Positions 42,364-50,900 of a stretch of DNA of 64,000 nucleotides are shown here, in pieces. The stretch lies in NCBI RefSeq assembly GCF_050871315.1, contig NZ_JBJLRE010000019.1. One strand, given 5' to 3'. The translations under genes were made by a program, and so were the position numbers. A model generated the notes under the pieces. The model made no database searches. It saw only the letters and a list, made by a program, of their open reading frames with translations, and was not told where the DNA came from. Positions within the stretch are counted from its first letter, which is position 1, and each line of letters opens with the position of its first letter. Source of the DNA: Kineococcus gynurae. GTDB lineage: Bacteria; Actinomycetota; Actinomycetes; Actinomycetales; Kineococcaceae.

Positions 42364-44520
42364 TCAGGTCGCCGGGAGGGGGGCGACGGCGGTCCAGAGG
42401 TCGACCGAGATCCACTGCTCACCGTCGGGGCGGGTGATGAGCACCCGCTGGTCCTCGGGGGTCCGCAGGTCGGTGACCTGCCGCGGCTCGGTCCCCCCGA
42501 GCCGGGCCAGCGTCTCCTCCGGCGCCAGCACCCCCCCGGCGGCGACCAGCACCGGGCGGCCCCCGGCCGCGCGGATCCGGGCGGCCGCGCGGTCGACGGC
42601 CTCACGCAGGGCCTGGTCGTACGCCTCGGAACCGACCGCGCCGACGCTGCTCCGGATCACCAGCGACGCGGAGGGGACGTCGCACGTCCCGCGCAGCACC
42701 TGGGGCCACTCGTTGCGCGAGCGCGGGTCCACGGCCAGGGCCACGTCGCCCTCGGTGAAGGCCCGGCAGGCCTGCGCGACGGCGGCGACCTCCCCCCGCT
42801 CGGTACGCTGCCCGGCCACCGGCCAGGTCGCGAGCAGCGCGGGCAGGACCAGCAGCACCACGCCGAACGCGCTCACCCCCGAGCTCACCAGGCCCCGCGA
42901 GGTCACCGGCATCACCCGGGCCAGCAGCTCGGGGGCCCGGGCCGCCAGGCGGGCCACGGCGGCCGTGGCCAGCACGACCAGGAACGGCAGGACCAGGGGC
43001 ACGAACCGACGGTCGGCCCACGGGTGGTCCGGGGTGATGCCCGGGCGGTAGAGGGTCAGCAGCGTCGAGCCGACCCCGACGACGAAGGGCGCGGTCCAGG
43101 CGGGCAGCGCGGCACGACCCTGCAGGGCCGGCACCAACCGGTGCAGCAGGACGCAGGCCGCCACCCCGGCCAGCCCCACCGCGGGCCAGCCGAGGTACCA
43201 GGCCATCCAGTCCAGGGAGTGCTCGGCGTAGGTCCGTCCGCCGTCGATCGGCAGGCCCAGGTTCTGCTGCAGCCCGGCCACGAGCTTGGCGCCGGAGTCC
43301 TCCGGGTCCTGCCGCGTGACCATCCAGAGCGGGCGGGACGCGACGACGAGCAGCACCACCGCGAACAGGCCCGTGAGCACCGGCGCCAGGCGTGCCGAGG
43401 TGAGGACCGACGTCCGCGCGAGGACCCCGGCCCGGGCCAGGCGCACCCCGAGCGCCGACAGGACGGCCAGGCCCACCAGCGCCGCCACGAGCGGCAGCAG
43501 CGACGCGCTGATCGTCGCCAGGTAGGGCCGGGAGTAGGCGACGGCGGCGAGGGCGGCGAGCACGGTCGGCAGGGCGGTCCCGGCCAGCAGGGCGCGCGCG
43601 GCCGGGTGCCGCAGCGCGAGCAGGACGGCGACCACCGGCAGGACCAGCGCCACCTCGCGCAGGAAGTCGATCCGCAGGAAACCGCCCGCGCCGAGCAGCA
43701 GCCCGGCGCCCCCGCCCAACCGGGCCGCCAGACGCGGCTGGTCGACCCGTCGGAGCGCCTCGACCAGCACGGCGCACGCGGCGGCGAAGACCAGCAGCGC
43801 CGGGGGCTCGGTGTAGGTGGACCGGTTGGCGTGCAGGACGGGCTGCGCGAGGGCCAGCGTGGCCGCGGCGAGCGGCGCCCAGCGCGGACCGACCGTGCGG
43901 GCGGTGACCCCGGCGACGGCGAGCACGGCCGCCCCGCCCAGCAGGGCCGGGACGAGCAGCAGCCCGGTCCAACCGGCGGCCCACGCCCCGAGGCTGAACA
44001 GCGCCGGGGCCCCCATCAGGAACTGGGGGACGACGACGTCGCCGACCTCGTAGTAGGCCGGGCTGGCCAGCGTGAACGCCGGGTCGGCGAGCGCCGCCGC
44101 CCCGCCGAGCGCGCCCAGGCGGGGGTCGACCGGAAGTCCCCCGACGGTCGCGAGGTGGTGCGCGTAGAGCGCCAGCGACCCGGCGTCGCGGCGGAGCACG
44201 ACGTGCTCGGCGTGGGTGAGCCCGGCCCACACCGCGGCCGCGACCGCGATCCCGACGCAGGTCAGCGCGGCCCAGCGGGGCGCGGCGACGTCGGGCACCC
44301 CGACGGCCAGGCGGCCCGCGGCGACGGCGGCGACCAGCACGACGGGCAGCGCGACCACCGGGCGCCAGAGGTCCAGCAGGACCAGGGGCACCGCGACCAC
44401 GGTGACCGCCGCGACGACGGCGGCCAGGACCACCGGCACCCGCGTGAGCAGCAACCCGGCCCAGCGGTGCTCCTCCCGGGTCGGGGTCGGCGCACCGGTC
44501 GGGGAGGAAGCGTCGAGCAC
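42364..44520 (-). CDS. Large polytopic membrane protein, GT-C-like
   Basis: 718 residues with about 13 transmembrane helices over residues 1-560 and a soluble C-terminal domain (about 560-718). Features such as ASPAYYEVGDVVVPQF in an early outer loop, THAEHVVLRRDA, and a later DHPWADRRFVPLVLPFLVVLATA resemble GT-C glycosyltransferases that use polyprenyl-linked sugars. The conserved DxD/ED catalytic pair is not obvious, so the family call is tentative. GTG 44520 follows TAGGGT by 6 bases, suggesting a leaderless transcript. It faces the TIGR03089 gene with overlapping promoter elements. Confidence 0.6.
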   Translation of the reverse strand: MLDASSPTGAPTPTREEHRWAGLLLTRVPVVLAAVVAAVTVVAVPLVLLDLWRPVVALPVVLVAAVAAGRLAVGVPDVAAPRWAALTCVGIAVAAAVWAGLTHAEHVVLRRDAGSLALYAHHLATVGGLPVDPRLGALGGAAALADPAFTLASPAYYEVGDVVVPQFLMGAPALFSLGAWAAGWTGLLLVPALLGGAAVLAVAGVTARTVGPRWAPLAAATLALAQPVLHANRSTYTEPPALLVFAAACAVLVEALRRVDQPRLAARLGGGAGLLLGAGGFLRIDFLREVALVLPVVAVLLALRHPAARALLAGTALPTVLAALAAVAYSRPYLATISASLLPLVAALVGLAVLSALGVRLARAGVLARTSVLTSARLAPVLTGLFAVVLLVVASRPLWMVTRQDPEDSGAKLVAGLQQNLGLPIDGGRTYAEHSLDWMAWYLGWPAVGLAGVAACVLLHRLVPALQGRAALPAWTAPFVVGVGSTLLTLYRPGITPDHPWADRRFVPLVLPFLVVLATAAVARLAARAPELLARVMPVTSRGLVSSGVSAFGVVLLVLPALLATWPVAGQRTERGEVAAVAQACRAFTEGDVALAVDPRSRNEWPQVLRGTCDVPSASLVIRSSVGAVGSEAYDQALREAVDRAAARIRAAGGRPVLVAAGGVLAPEETLARLGGTEPRQVTDLRTPEDQRVLITRPDGEQWISVDLWTAVAPLPAT

Positions 44521-44526
44521 GCCTGG

Positions 44527-44536
44527 ACCCTACGGT
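44527..44536. promoter_or_regulatory. Overlapping divergent -10 elements
   Basis: TAGGGT on the minus strand (44532-44527) and TACGGT on the plus strand (44531-44536) share two bases. Each ends 6 bases before its GTG start (44520 and 44543). Only one polymerase could use the site at a time. Confidence 0.5.
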
Positions 44537-44542
44537 GTCGGC

Positions 44543-45268
44543 GTGAGCACCCCCCACGACGTCCCGGAGCTGCTGCGGCGGCTCGCGACCGACGACCCGA
44601 CCGCACCCCGGCTCACCTGGTACGCGGCCGACCACGCCCGCACGGGTGAGCGGATCGAGCTCTCCGCCCGGGTGCTGCGCACCTGGGTCGCCAAGACCGC
44701 CAACCTGCTCGAGGAGGAGTTCGACCTGGGCCCGGGCACCACGGTCCGCCTCGACCTGCCCACCCACTGGCGCACGGTCGTGTGGCTGCTCGCCGTCTGG
44801 TCGGTGGGGGCGGACGTCGTCCACGACGGCGACCCGGCCGAGGGCGGTGACGAGGGCGGGGACGAGGGCGAGGCCGTCGACCTCGTGGTCGCCGCGGACC
44901 CGGACGTCCTGCGCCGCAGCGCCGACGACGGGGTCGACACGGTCGCCGTGGACCTCGCCCCGCTGGCCGTCCGTTTCTCCGGCGACCTGCCCCAGGGGGT
45001 CCTCGACTACGCCCGCGTCGTGACCGGTTACGGCGACCTGCACGACCCGGCCCAGGAGCCCGGGCACGCCGCCGAGCTGCAGCGGGCCGCGGAGGCGGGG
45101 GCCGGCTGGCCGAACGGGGTGCGGCTGCTGACCGCCGCCCGCCCGGCCGACCTGCTGACGACGGCGGTGGCGGCCTGGGTGCGGATGGGTTCGGTCGTCC
45201 TGACCCCGGACCTCGCCGCGGTCACCGACGAGACGCGCGGCGCGGAGCTCGTCACCGCCGTCGCATGA
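44543..45268 (+). CDS. TIGR03089 family protein
   Basis: 241 residues. The sequence resembles the N-terminal part of acyl-CoA synthetase/AMP-binding folds: PRLTWYAADHARTGERIELSARVLRTWVAKTANLLEEEF, then VRLDLPTHWRTVVWLLAVWSVGADVV. It stops before the ATP-binding and catalytic C-terminal lobe. This shortened architecture is the actinobacterial TIGR03089 family, function unknown. GTG 44543 follows TACGGT by 6 bases (leaderless pattern). The stop overlaps the next ATG. Confidence 0.85.
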   Translation: MSTPHDVPELLRRLATDDPTAPRLTWYAADHARTGERIELSARVLRTWVAKTANLLEEEFDLGPGTTVRLDLPTHWRTVVWLLAVWSVGADVVHDGDPAEGGDEGGDEGEAVDLVVAADPDVLRRSADDGVDTVAVDLAPLAVRFSGDLPQGVLDYARVVTGYGDLHDPAQEPGHAAELQRAAEAGAGWPNGVRLLTAARPADLLTTAVAAWVRMGSVVLTPDLAAVTDETRGAELVTAVA

Positions 45269-46350
45269 CCTCGCGCGCGGGCCGGGTCCTGCGCGCTCGG
45301 GGACCGTCGGCACTGGTGGTCGTCGTCGCGGTGGTCGGGGTGACCGTGGGCCTCGACCGGCTCGGGGTGGCCTCCCCCGCGCTCTTCGCCGGCCTGCTCG
45401 TGGGCCTGGTCGACGCCCTGCTGCGCCCGGCCCCGCTGACCGTCCCCCGTCCCCTGGCCCAGGCCGCGCAGGGCGTGGTGGGGGTGAGCGTCGGTGTCCT
45501 CGTGCAGCTGTCCACGTTCGCCGCGGTCGGCGCCCACTGGCTCTCGGTGGTCCTCGTCGTGCTGGGCACCCTGGCCCTCAGCCTGCTGACCGGACGCCTG
45601 CTCGGCCGGCACCCGGCGGTGGACCCGGTGACGGCCACGATGGCCCTCATCGCCGGGGGTGCGGCCGGGCTGACCGTCATGGCCCGCGAACTCGGCGCCG
45701 ACGACCGGGTCGTCGGCGTCGTGCAGTACCTGCGGGTGCTGCTGGTCGTGGGGACGCTGCCGCTGGTCCTGCAGTGGGGGTTCGGGGTCCGCGCCGAGCC
45801 GCTCGACGTGGCGGGGCTGGCCGGCTCCGGGGTCACCGGGGTCCTCCTCGGGCTGCTGGCGCTGGGGCTCGGCATCCCGCTCGGGCGGCTGCTGCGGCTG
45901 CCGGCCGCCGCCCTGCTGGGTCCGCTGCTGCTGAGCGGGGTGGCCTCGGCGACGGGGCTGCTGGGCCCGGACCGGCTGGACGTGACCGTCCCGGGGTGGT
46001 TCACCTCGCTCGGGTTCGGCCTCGCCGGTCTGGCCGTCGGGTCACGGTTCACCCGGGCCCGGGTTCGCGCCCTGGGCCGGATCCTGCCGGCGGCCCTCGG
46101 GCTGATCCTGGCGGGGATGGCGGGCTGCGCCGCGATGGCCTGGGGGTTGTCGGCCGCCACCGGGATCGCCGGCCTGGACGCCTACCTGGCCACCACCCCG
46201 GGCGGGTTGTGGGCCGTGGCCGCGGCAGCGGTCGGGACGGGGGCCGACGCCACCTTCGTCGTCGCGGTGCAGACGCTGCGGCTGCTGCTGATGCTCGCCG
46301 CCGCCCCCCTGGTCGCCCGTCTGCTGCGGCGGGGCGTCAGCGGGGGGTGA
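45265..46350 (+). CDS. AbrB-type (AmoA duplication) integral membrane protein
   Basis: 361 residues with about ten helices in two similar halves. The family pattern appears in QAAQGVVGVSVGVLVQLSTF and in the second half's LGFGLAGLAVGSRFTRARVRAL. TPGGLWAVAAAAVGTGADATFVVAVQTLRLL is diagnostic of the membrane AbrB duplication family. Despite the database name it is not the DNA-binding AbrB; it is a probable transporter of unknown substrate. ATG overlaps the TIGR03089 stop (ATGA). The last 14 bases overlap the convergent Asp23-like gene. Confidence 0.87.
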   Translation: MTSRAGRVLRARGPSALVVVVAVVGVTVGLDRLGVASPALFAGLLVGLVDALLRPAPLTVPRPLAQAAQGVVGVSVGVLVQLSTFAAVGAHWLSVVLVVLGTLALSLLTGRLLGRHPAVDPVTATMALIAGGAAGLTVMARELGADDRVVGVVQYLRVLLVVGTLPLVLQWGFGVRAEPLDVAGLAGSGVTGVLLGLLALGLGIPLGRLLRLPAAALLGPLLLSGVASATGLLGPDRLDVTVPGWFTSLGFGLAGLAVGSRFTRARVRALGRILPAALGLILAGMAGCAAMAWGLSAATGIAGLDAYLATTPGGLWAVAAAAVGTGADATFVVAVQTLRLLLMLAAAPLVARLLRRGVSGG

Positions 46351-46801
46351 CCTCGCGGGGGGCCTCGACGTCGACGACCGTCACGTCGACGACGAGCTCG
46401 CGTGCGGCGGTCCCCAGGACCTCCCGCGCCCGACGACGGAGGTGCTCCTGCACGCGCCGCGCGACCACCTCCAGGTCGTCGTCCCAGACCCCGGCGACGC
46501 CGGCGGCCACCCGGGCGAGGTCGCCGTCCTCGGAGACGGTGCAGCGCAACGACTGCACCTCGACGTCGACCTCCGCGTCGGTCACCGCGCGACGCAGCAG
46601 ACGCTGCAGCACGTCGTCGGAGACGGTGAGGGCCGCGACCGCGGGCGGCGCCTCGGCCCGCACCGGCACCGACGGGCGCACCGAGCGCAGCGCCCGGACC
46701 AGTCCGGCCGCCCGGACCTCGGCCCAGCCCGGTTCCGGGTCCTCCCGCAGCGCCCGCGCGGCCCGTCCGACCGCGTCCGGCGGCGGGGTCGCGCCGCTCA
46801 T
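46337..46801 (-). CDS. Asp23-like protein coupled to the ECF sigma factor
   Basis: 154 residues. The N-terminal third (DAVGRAARALREDPEPGWAEVRA) looks like a small helical module. The rest matches the Asp23/Gls24 pattern: ALTVSDDVLQRLLRRAVTDAEVDVEVQSLRCTV, then GDLARVAAGVAGVWDDDLEVVARRVQEHLRRRA and VVDVTVVDVEAPREV. ATG 46801 overlaps the sigma-factor stop by 4 bases. Its position after an ECF sigma gene, where anti-sigma factors usually sit, suggests it may modulate that sigma factor. This is inference. The main Asp23 operon lies 2 kb away on the other strand. Confidence 0.75.
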   Translation of the reverse strand: MSGATPPPDAVGRAARALREDPEPGWAEVRAAGLVRALRSVRPSVPVRAEAPPAVAALTVSDDVLQRLLRRAVTDAEVDVEVQSLRCTVSEDGDLARVAAGVAGVWDDDLEVVARRVQEHLRRRAREVLGTAARELVVDVTVVDVEAPREVTPR

Positions 46802-47352
46802 CGCCAGTCCGCCAGGGCCGTGGCGAGAGTGCGCCGTCCGCGTTCGAGCAGTCCGCGCACGGCGGTCGGGCTCGTGGCCAGGACGCGCGCCGTCTCCGCG
46901 TAGCTCAACTGCTCCACCTCCGTCAGGATCCACGCGGCCCGCTGCCGGGACGGCAGCAGTCGCAGGGCCTCGTCGAGCGCGGCCACCAGGGCCCGCCCCT
47001 CGTTCGAGCGTGCCGGATCAGCACGGAGATCCGCCAATCGTTCGGCGACCTCGTCCACGTCGACGTGCGGCAGGCTCCCCGACGCGGGTACCCGGCGGGC
47101 CCGCTGGGACACCCGGTGCCGCAGCAGCGTGAACAACCACGTCTTGACCGAGGCCTCGTAGCGGAAACCCGGTAACCCCTTCCACGCGTCGACCAGGACG
47201 TCCTGCACGCAGTCCTCCGCCTCGGCCGGGACGTCCAGCAACCGGCGCGCGTAGCGGAGAAGGGCCGGGCCGTGCCGGTCGACGAGGACGGCGAAGGCGT
47301 CGCCGTCCCCCAGCCCGGCGCGGCGGGCGAGGATCTCGTCGGTGGCGGTCAT
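46798..47352 (-). CDS. ECF-type RNA polymerase sigma factor
   Basis: 184 residues. Region 2 (about 20-85) reads AFAVLVDRHGPALLRYARRLL, then EDCVQDVLVDAWKGLPGFRYEASVKTWLFTLLRHRV. Region 4 (about 120-180) has LRLLPSRQRAAWILTEVEQLSYAETARVLATSPTAVRGLLERGRR. No extra C-terminal domain and no classical anti-sigma gene accompany it. The start ATG lies 58 bases after the LOV-phosphatase stop, so the two are probably co-transcribed. The likely target is the divergent Asp23 operon, but no confident promoter consensus was found there. Confidence 0.92.
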   Translation of the reverse strand: MTATDEILARRAGLGDGDAFAVLVDRHGPALLRYARRLLDVPAEAEDCVQDVLVDAWKGLPGFRYEASVKTWLFTLLRHRVSQRARRVPASGSLPHVDVDEVAERLADLRADPARSNEGRALVAALDEALRLLPSRQRAAWILTEVEQLSYAETARVLATSPTAVRGLLERGRRTLATALADWR

Positions 47353-47410
47353 GGTGAGGGAAGTGGATCACCGGGCTGCGCCCCCCGCCATCCGAGGCGG
47401 GCGGAGCCGT

Positions 47411-48622
47411 TCAGCGCCGGCGCAGGACCATCAGCGTGAGGTCGTCGGTGGGCCCGCCGGCCACGTGCTCCGCGACCGCGGTGAGGACGGCCTCGACCAC
47501 GTCCGAGGCCTTGCGCGCCCAGGGACGGGCCCCCTCCAGCGCGGCCAGCAGCCCGTCCTCCCCCAGCAGCTCGTGGCGCGGGGACACCGCCTCGGTGACG
47601 CCGTCGGTGTAGAGGACGAGGAACTCCCCCGACCGCACGGGGAGGACGGCGTCGTGCACGTCCACCCCCGCGAAGGGACCGATGAGCATCCCGGGCCGAC
47701 CCACGGCGCGAACGGGACCGTCCCGGGGGATCAGCAGGGGCGCGGGATGCCCGGCCAGGGACACCGTCACGTCGGGGTCCTCGGCCGAGCCGGGCAACCG
47801 GGCGGCCACCAGGGTCGCGAACCGGTCGTCGAGGGCCTCGTGGACGGAGCCGGCGACGTGGCGCAGGACCTCGGCCGGGGAGTCCAGGACCCCGGCCAGG
47901 CCCCGGACGCTCCACCGCAGGGCGGCCGTGGTGGCCGCCGCCCGCGGACCCCGTCCCGAGACGTCGCCGATGACCGCGAGGGGTCGCTGCCCGGGAGATC
48001 CGACCAGGTCGTAGAAGTCCCCGCTGACCTCGCCGCGGCTCCCGTCGGGCCGGGTCGCGGCCCGGTAGCGCACGGCCACGTCCCAGTCGTCGAAACTCGG
48101 CAACGTCCGCGGGACCAACCGGTTCTGCAACTGGTCGGCGAGCTGGGCCGCCTCCTCGTAGGAACGGTCGCGCGCCCGCTCGGCGGCGATGCGGGCCGAC
48201 ACGTCCTGCTGGACGCCCAGGTAGTAGCGGACCTCCCCGGAACGTTCCACCAACGGGGAGAGGGCGAGTTCGTTGCAGAAGATCCGTCCGTCGGCCCGAC
48301 GGTTGGGGATGAGCACGGTCCCGCTGGCGCGCAACGAGATCAGGTCGCGAATGCGGCGGGCCGGGCCCCGCACGTCGTACCCGAGCTCCGTCAGGCCGTC
48401 CTGCAGGAAACGGCAGTTCCGGCCCACCGTCTGCTGGAACGTGTACCCCGTGATCGTGGTGAAGGCCTCGTTCACCCACACGACGGGCTGGTCGGGCAGG
48501 CTCACGTCGGAGAGGCACACGGCGTTCCGGCCCGCGTTCACCGCGCGCACCAGGAGATCGCGCAGCAGGTCCGCGCCCATCGCGTCGGGGAGTCCCGCGA
48601 CCGTTCTCGTCATGGCACTCAT
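47411..48622 (-). CDS. LOV-domain PP2C-type (SpoIIE/RsbU-like) phosphatase
   Basis: 403 residues. The N-terminal PAS domain is a true LOV photosensor: AVCLSDVSLPDQPVVWVNEAF, then GRNCRFLQ with the photoactive Cys near residue 70, NRRADGRIFCNELALSPL for flavin contacts, and YYLGVQQDVS. A helical linker (about 145-175) leads to a PP2C phosphatase with GEVSGDFYDLV, VIGDVSGRGPRAA, LYTDGVTEA and GPTDDLTLMVLRR, giving the metal-binding Asp set. RsbU/SpoIIE-type enzymes dephosphorylate anti-anti-sigma factors. No STAS or RsbW-type kinase gene is nearby. ATG 48622 has GGTGAGG upstream. The sigma gene follows by 58 bases. Blue-light control is predicted from the motif. Confidence 0.92.
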   Translation of the reverse strand: MSAMTRTVAGLPDAMGADLLRDLLVRAVNAGRNAVCLSDVSLPDQPVVWVNEAFTTITGYTFQQTVGRNCRFLQDGLTELGYDVRGPARRIRDLISLRASGTVLIPNRRADGRIFCNELALSPLVERSGEVRYYLGVQQDVSARIAAERARDRSYEEAAQLADQLQNRLVPRTLPSFDDWDVAVRYRAATRPDGSRGEVSGDFYDLVGSPGQRPLAVIGDVSGRGPRAAATTAALRWSVRGLAGVLDSPAEVLRHVAGSVHEALDDRFATLVAARLPGSAEDPDVTVSLAGHPAPLLIPRDGPVRAVGRPGMLIGPFAGVDVHDAVLPVRSGEFLVLYTDGVTEAVSPRHELLGEDGLLAALEGARPWARKASDVVEAVLTAVAEHVAGGPTDDLTLMVLRRR

Positions 48623-48835
48623 GAGAACACCTCACCTTCCCTCTGCGCGAGCTAAAGATCACGGACGCGCGGGAGCCGCCCGAGATTCGAGGCTCCCACC
48701 CCGTCTATCACGTCTGTGACCCAGCTCACACGAACGACACCGTGAGGATTCCCGGGTTCCGCCCTCTACACCTACGACTGCGCGAACGGAGCGCAGATCA
48801 TCCACGACATCCGAATCCCGTTGGAGGAGAACGAC

Positions 48836-49294
48836 ATGACCGAGAACACTCAGCGCACCGCCACCACCACCTCGTCGGCGGTCGCCTCGCAGGGTGGGCT
48901 CGCGAGCACCCACGGCGCGACGTCCATCGCGGACACCGTGGTCGCCAAGATCGCCGGCATCGCGACCCGCGACCTGTCCGGTGTCCACGCCCTGGGCGGC
49001 AACGCGGCCCGCGCCGTCGGCGCCATCCGCGAGCGCATCCCGGGTGGGCGCGTGAACCACTCGCAGGGGGTTTCCGTCGAGGTCGGCGAGAAGCAGGCCG
49101 CCGTCGACATCGAGCTGATCGCCGAGTACGGCGTCGCGATCGCCGACCTCGCCTCCGCGGTGCGCCGCAACGTCATCACCTCGGTGGAGCGCATGACCGG
49201 GCTCGAGGTGACCGAGGTCAACATCACCGTCTCCGACGTCCACCTCCCCGAGGACGACCAGGACGACGAGGTCCAGACCACGCGGGTCCAGTGA
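48836..49294 (+). CDS. Asp23/Gls24 family envelope-stress protein
   Basis: 152 residues. It shows the full family pattern: TSIADTVVAKIAGIATRDLSGVHAL, then GVSVEVGEKQAAVDIELIAEYGVAIADLASAVRRNVI and MTGLEVTEVNITVSDVHLP. Asp23 proteins in firmicutes gather beneath the membrane via AmaP and respond to alkaline or envelope stress. ATG 48836 has GGAGG 8 bases upstream. The tail is acidic. It is first in a six-gene operon that starts 213 bases from the divergent LOV-phosphatase gene. This is the best-conserved family member in the locus. Confidence 0.92.
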   Translation: MTENTQRTATTTSSAVASQGGLASTHGATSIADTVVAKIAGIATRDLSGVHALGGNAARAVGAIRERIPGGRVNHSQGVSVEVGEKQAAVDIELIAEYGVAIADLASAVRRNVITSVERMTGLEVTEVNITVSDVHLPEDDQDDEVQTTRVQ

Positions 49295-49710
49295 TCGCGA
49301 CCATGACCGTTTCGCCGGGAAACGTCCCGGAGGTCGACCCGGAGGCGGTGGGGGCCGCGGTCCTCACCGTCCCGGGGGTGGCCCGGCTGCACGGCGGCCC
49401 CTTCGGCGAGGTGGCCACGTACCTGCCGGGCCGCCGGGTGACCGGCGTCCGCCTGGGTGACGGCACCGGCCCCGTCGAGGTCCACGTCGTCGTCACCCCC
49501 GAGTCGCTCGAAGGACCGGGGCTGCGCGCCCTGGCCGGGCAGGTGGCCGCCACCGTCACCGCGGTCACCGGACGTCCCACCGCCGTCCACGTCGCCGACA
49601 TCGAGACCGTCGTCGACGAGACCCCGGTCGAGCCGGTCGAGCACACGGCCGTCGTCACGCCGGGATCCACCTCCACCCCGTCCGCCCCCGCGGACGACCA
49701 CACCCCCTGA
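49291..49710 (+). CDS. Short Asp23-like protein
   Basis: 139 residues. The core has EAVGAAVLTVPGVARLHGG, then VTGVRLGDGTGPVEVHVVVTPESL, LAGQVAATVTAVTGRPTAVHVADIETVV. This is a compact variant of the Asp23 strand-helix pattern, followed by a Pro/Thr-rich tail. GTG overlaps the previous stop by 4 bases (GTGA), so it is translated together with the first Asp23 protein. The tail may be flexible. Its precise role is unknown. Confidence 0.7.
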   Translation: MIATMTVSPGNVPEVDPEAVGAAVLTVPGVARLHGGPFGEVATYLPGRRVTGVRLGDGTGPVEVHVVVTPESLEGPGLRALAGQVAATVTAVTGRPTAVHVADIETVVDETPVEPVEHTAVVTPGSTSTPSAPADDHTP

Positions 49711-49739
49711 CACCCGTCACCCGTTCTAAGGAGAACCTC

Positions 49740-49919
49740 GTGCCCGCCTCCACCACCGGCCTCCTGGTCGGACTGCTGCTGGCCCTGGTCGGAGCCGTCG
49801 GTGGCTTCGGCTGGTTCCTGCTCGCCCTGCTGTTCGCCGCGGTCGGCTACGCCGTCGGCGCCCACCTCGAGGGTCGTATCGACCTCGCCGGCATCGTGCC
49901 CGGCCGGACCCGTGGCTGA
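49740..49919 (+). CDS. Small membrane protein (59 aa) in Asp23 operon, DUF2273-like
   Basis: 59 residues: a short lead, then TGLLVGLLLALVGAVGGFGW and FLLALLFAAVGYAVGAHLEG, giving two adjacent membrane helices, ending in a charged RIDLAGIVPGRTRG. This resembles the small DUF2273-type membrane proteins that accompany Asp23 and AmaP in firmicutes. The GTG start has an exemplary ribosome site (AAGGAG, 7 bases). It overlaps the next gene by 8 bases. Its shortness means it is easily missed. It may help anchor Asp23 proteins at the membrane. Confidence 0.75.
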   Translation: MPASTTGLLVGLLLALVGAVGGFGWFLLALLFAAVGYAVGAHLEGRIDLAGIVPGRTRG

Positions 49920-50337
49920 GCTGACCGCCACGGCCCCCCTCGTGCACCTGGAGCCCGCCGACCGCGGGGGGCTCCAGGTCAGCGACCGGGCCGTGGCGAA
50001 GATCGCCACCGCGGCCGCCCTGCAGGTCGACGGCGTCGCACCGCGCGACGCCACCCGCCCGCCGACGGAGAGCCTGGCCGGCGCGGTCTCGGCCACCAAG
50101 GCCGTCCTGACCCGTCCCTACCCGAGGGTGTCGGTCACCGTCGCGGGGCACCGGGCCCGGGCGAGCGTCGAGATCGAGACGCTCTGGCCCCGCCCCGCCG
50201 CCCAGGTCGCCGCCGCCGTGCGCGACCGGGTGGCCGCCGCCCTGCACGACCTGGCCGACCTGCAGGTCGACGGCGTCGACGTCACCGTCGCCGCGGTCGT
50301 CCGCGGAACGCCCCGCGCCGAACGGAGGATCCGATGA
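49912..50337 (+). CDS. Asp23-like protein
   Basis: 141 residues. It shows RGGLQVSDRAVAKIATAAALQVDGV, YPRVSVTVAGHRARASVEIETLWPRPAAQVAAAVRD and LADLQVDGVDVTVAAVVR, an Asp23 pattern with a different insertion. GTG lies inside the end of the 59-residue gene, so initiation probably depends on that gene's translation. It is likely part of a hetero-oligomeric layer with the other Asp23 proteins. The stop overlaps the next ATG. Confidence 0.8.
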   Translation: MAELTATAPLVHLEPADRGGLQVSDRAVAKIATAAALQVDGVAPRDATRPPTESLAGAVSATKAVLTRPYPRVSVTVAGHRARASVEIETLWPRPAAQVAAAVRDRVAAALHDLADLQVDGVDVTVAAVVRGTPRAERRIR

Positions 50338-50900
50338 GCACCACCGTCCACCCGGGCGCGCACGCCCAGACGACCATGCCCCCGGCCCGCCCGGCGACCG
50401 GGGCCGGCCCCATCGGGGTCGTCGGGCCCGTCCTCGCCGTCCTCCTGGTCGGCCTCGGGGTCGTCGTCGGCCGCGAGGCCCTCGTGGCCGACGGCTACGT
50501 CGCCGGTTCGTCCTGGGCCGCGCCGGCCCTCGGCGCCGTCGACGGGCTCACCCCCACGCCGCTGGTCGTCGCGATCGGGGTGGTCGCCGCCCTCGTCGGG
50601 CTGTGGCTCGTCGTGACGGCGCTGCGCCCCCGGTCCCGCACGGCCGTCCCGGTCGACGAGCGGATCAGCCTCAGCGGTCGTGACGTGGCCCGCCTCGCCT
50701 CGGGTGCGGCGGCCGACGTCGACGGTGTGCTCGACGTGAGCACCACCGCCACCCGTCGTCGCGTGGTCACCACCGTCGACGCCCTGAGCCCCGACGTGAG
50801 CCGAGAGGTCCAGGCCCGCGTCGAGCAGCGGTTGTCGGCGATCGCGGCGCAGCCGCAGGTCCAGGTGAAGGTCCGTACCCGTTCCGGAGGTGCCCGATGA
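50334..50900 (+). CDS. DUF6286-like membrane protein of Asp23 operon
   Basis: 188 residues. Two transmembrane helices (about 28-47, VVGPVLAVLLVGLGVVVGREAL; about 78-97, VAIGVVAALVGLWLVVTAL) are followed by a soluble domain with DERISLSGRDVARLASGAAADVDGV and ATRRRVVTTVDALSPDVSREVQARVEQRLSAI. The C-terminal part has an Asp23-like strand-helix arrangement. It probably anchors or interacts with Asp23 proteins. ATGA overlaps occur on both sides. Confidence 0.75.
   Translation: MSTTVHPGAHAQTTMPPARPATGAGPIGVVGPVLAVLLVGLGVVVGREALVADGYVAGSSWAAPALGAVDGLTPTPLVVAIGVVAALVGLWLVVTALRPRSRTAVPVDERISLSGRDVARLASGAAADVDGVLDVSTTATRRRVVTTVDALSPDVSREVQARVEQRLSAIAAQPQVQVKVRTRSGGAR

Noticed and set aside
45265..46350. 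Transcriptional regulator annotation for the AbrB-type gene
   Set aside because: The protein is wholly transmembrane; the name comes from database confusion with DNA-binding AbrB.
48733..48760. ECF-type promoter (GGAAC ... CGTT) before the LOV-phosphatase gene
   Set aside because: The spacer is 19 bases, longer than the usual 16-17, and no equivalent was found for the divergent Asp23 operon.
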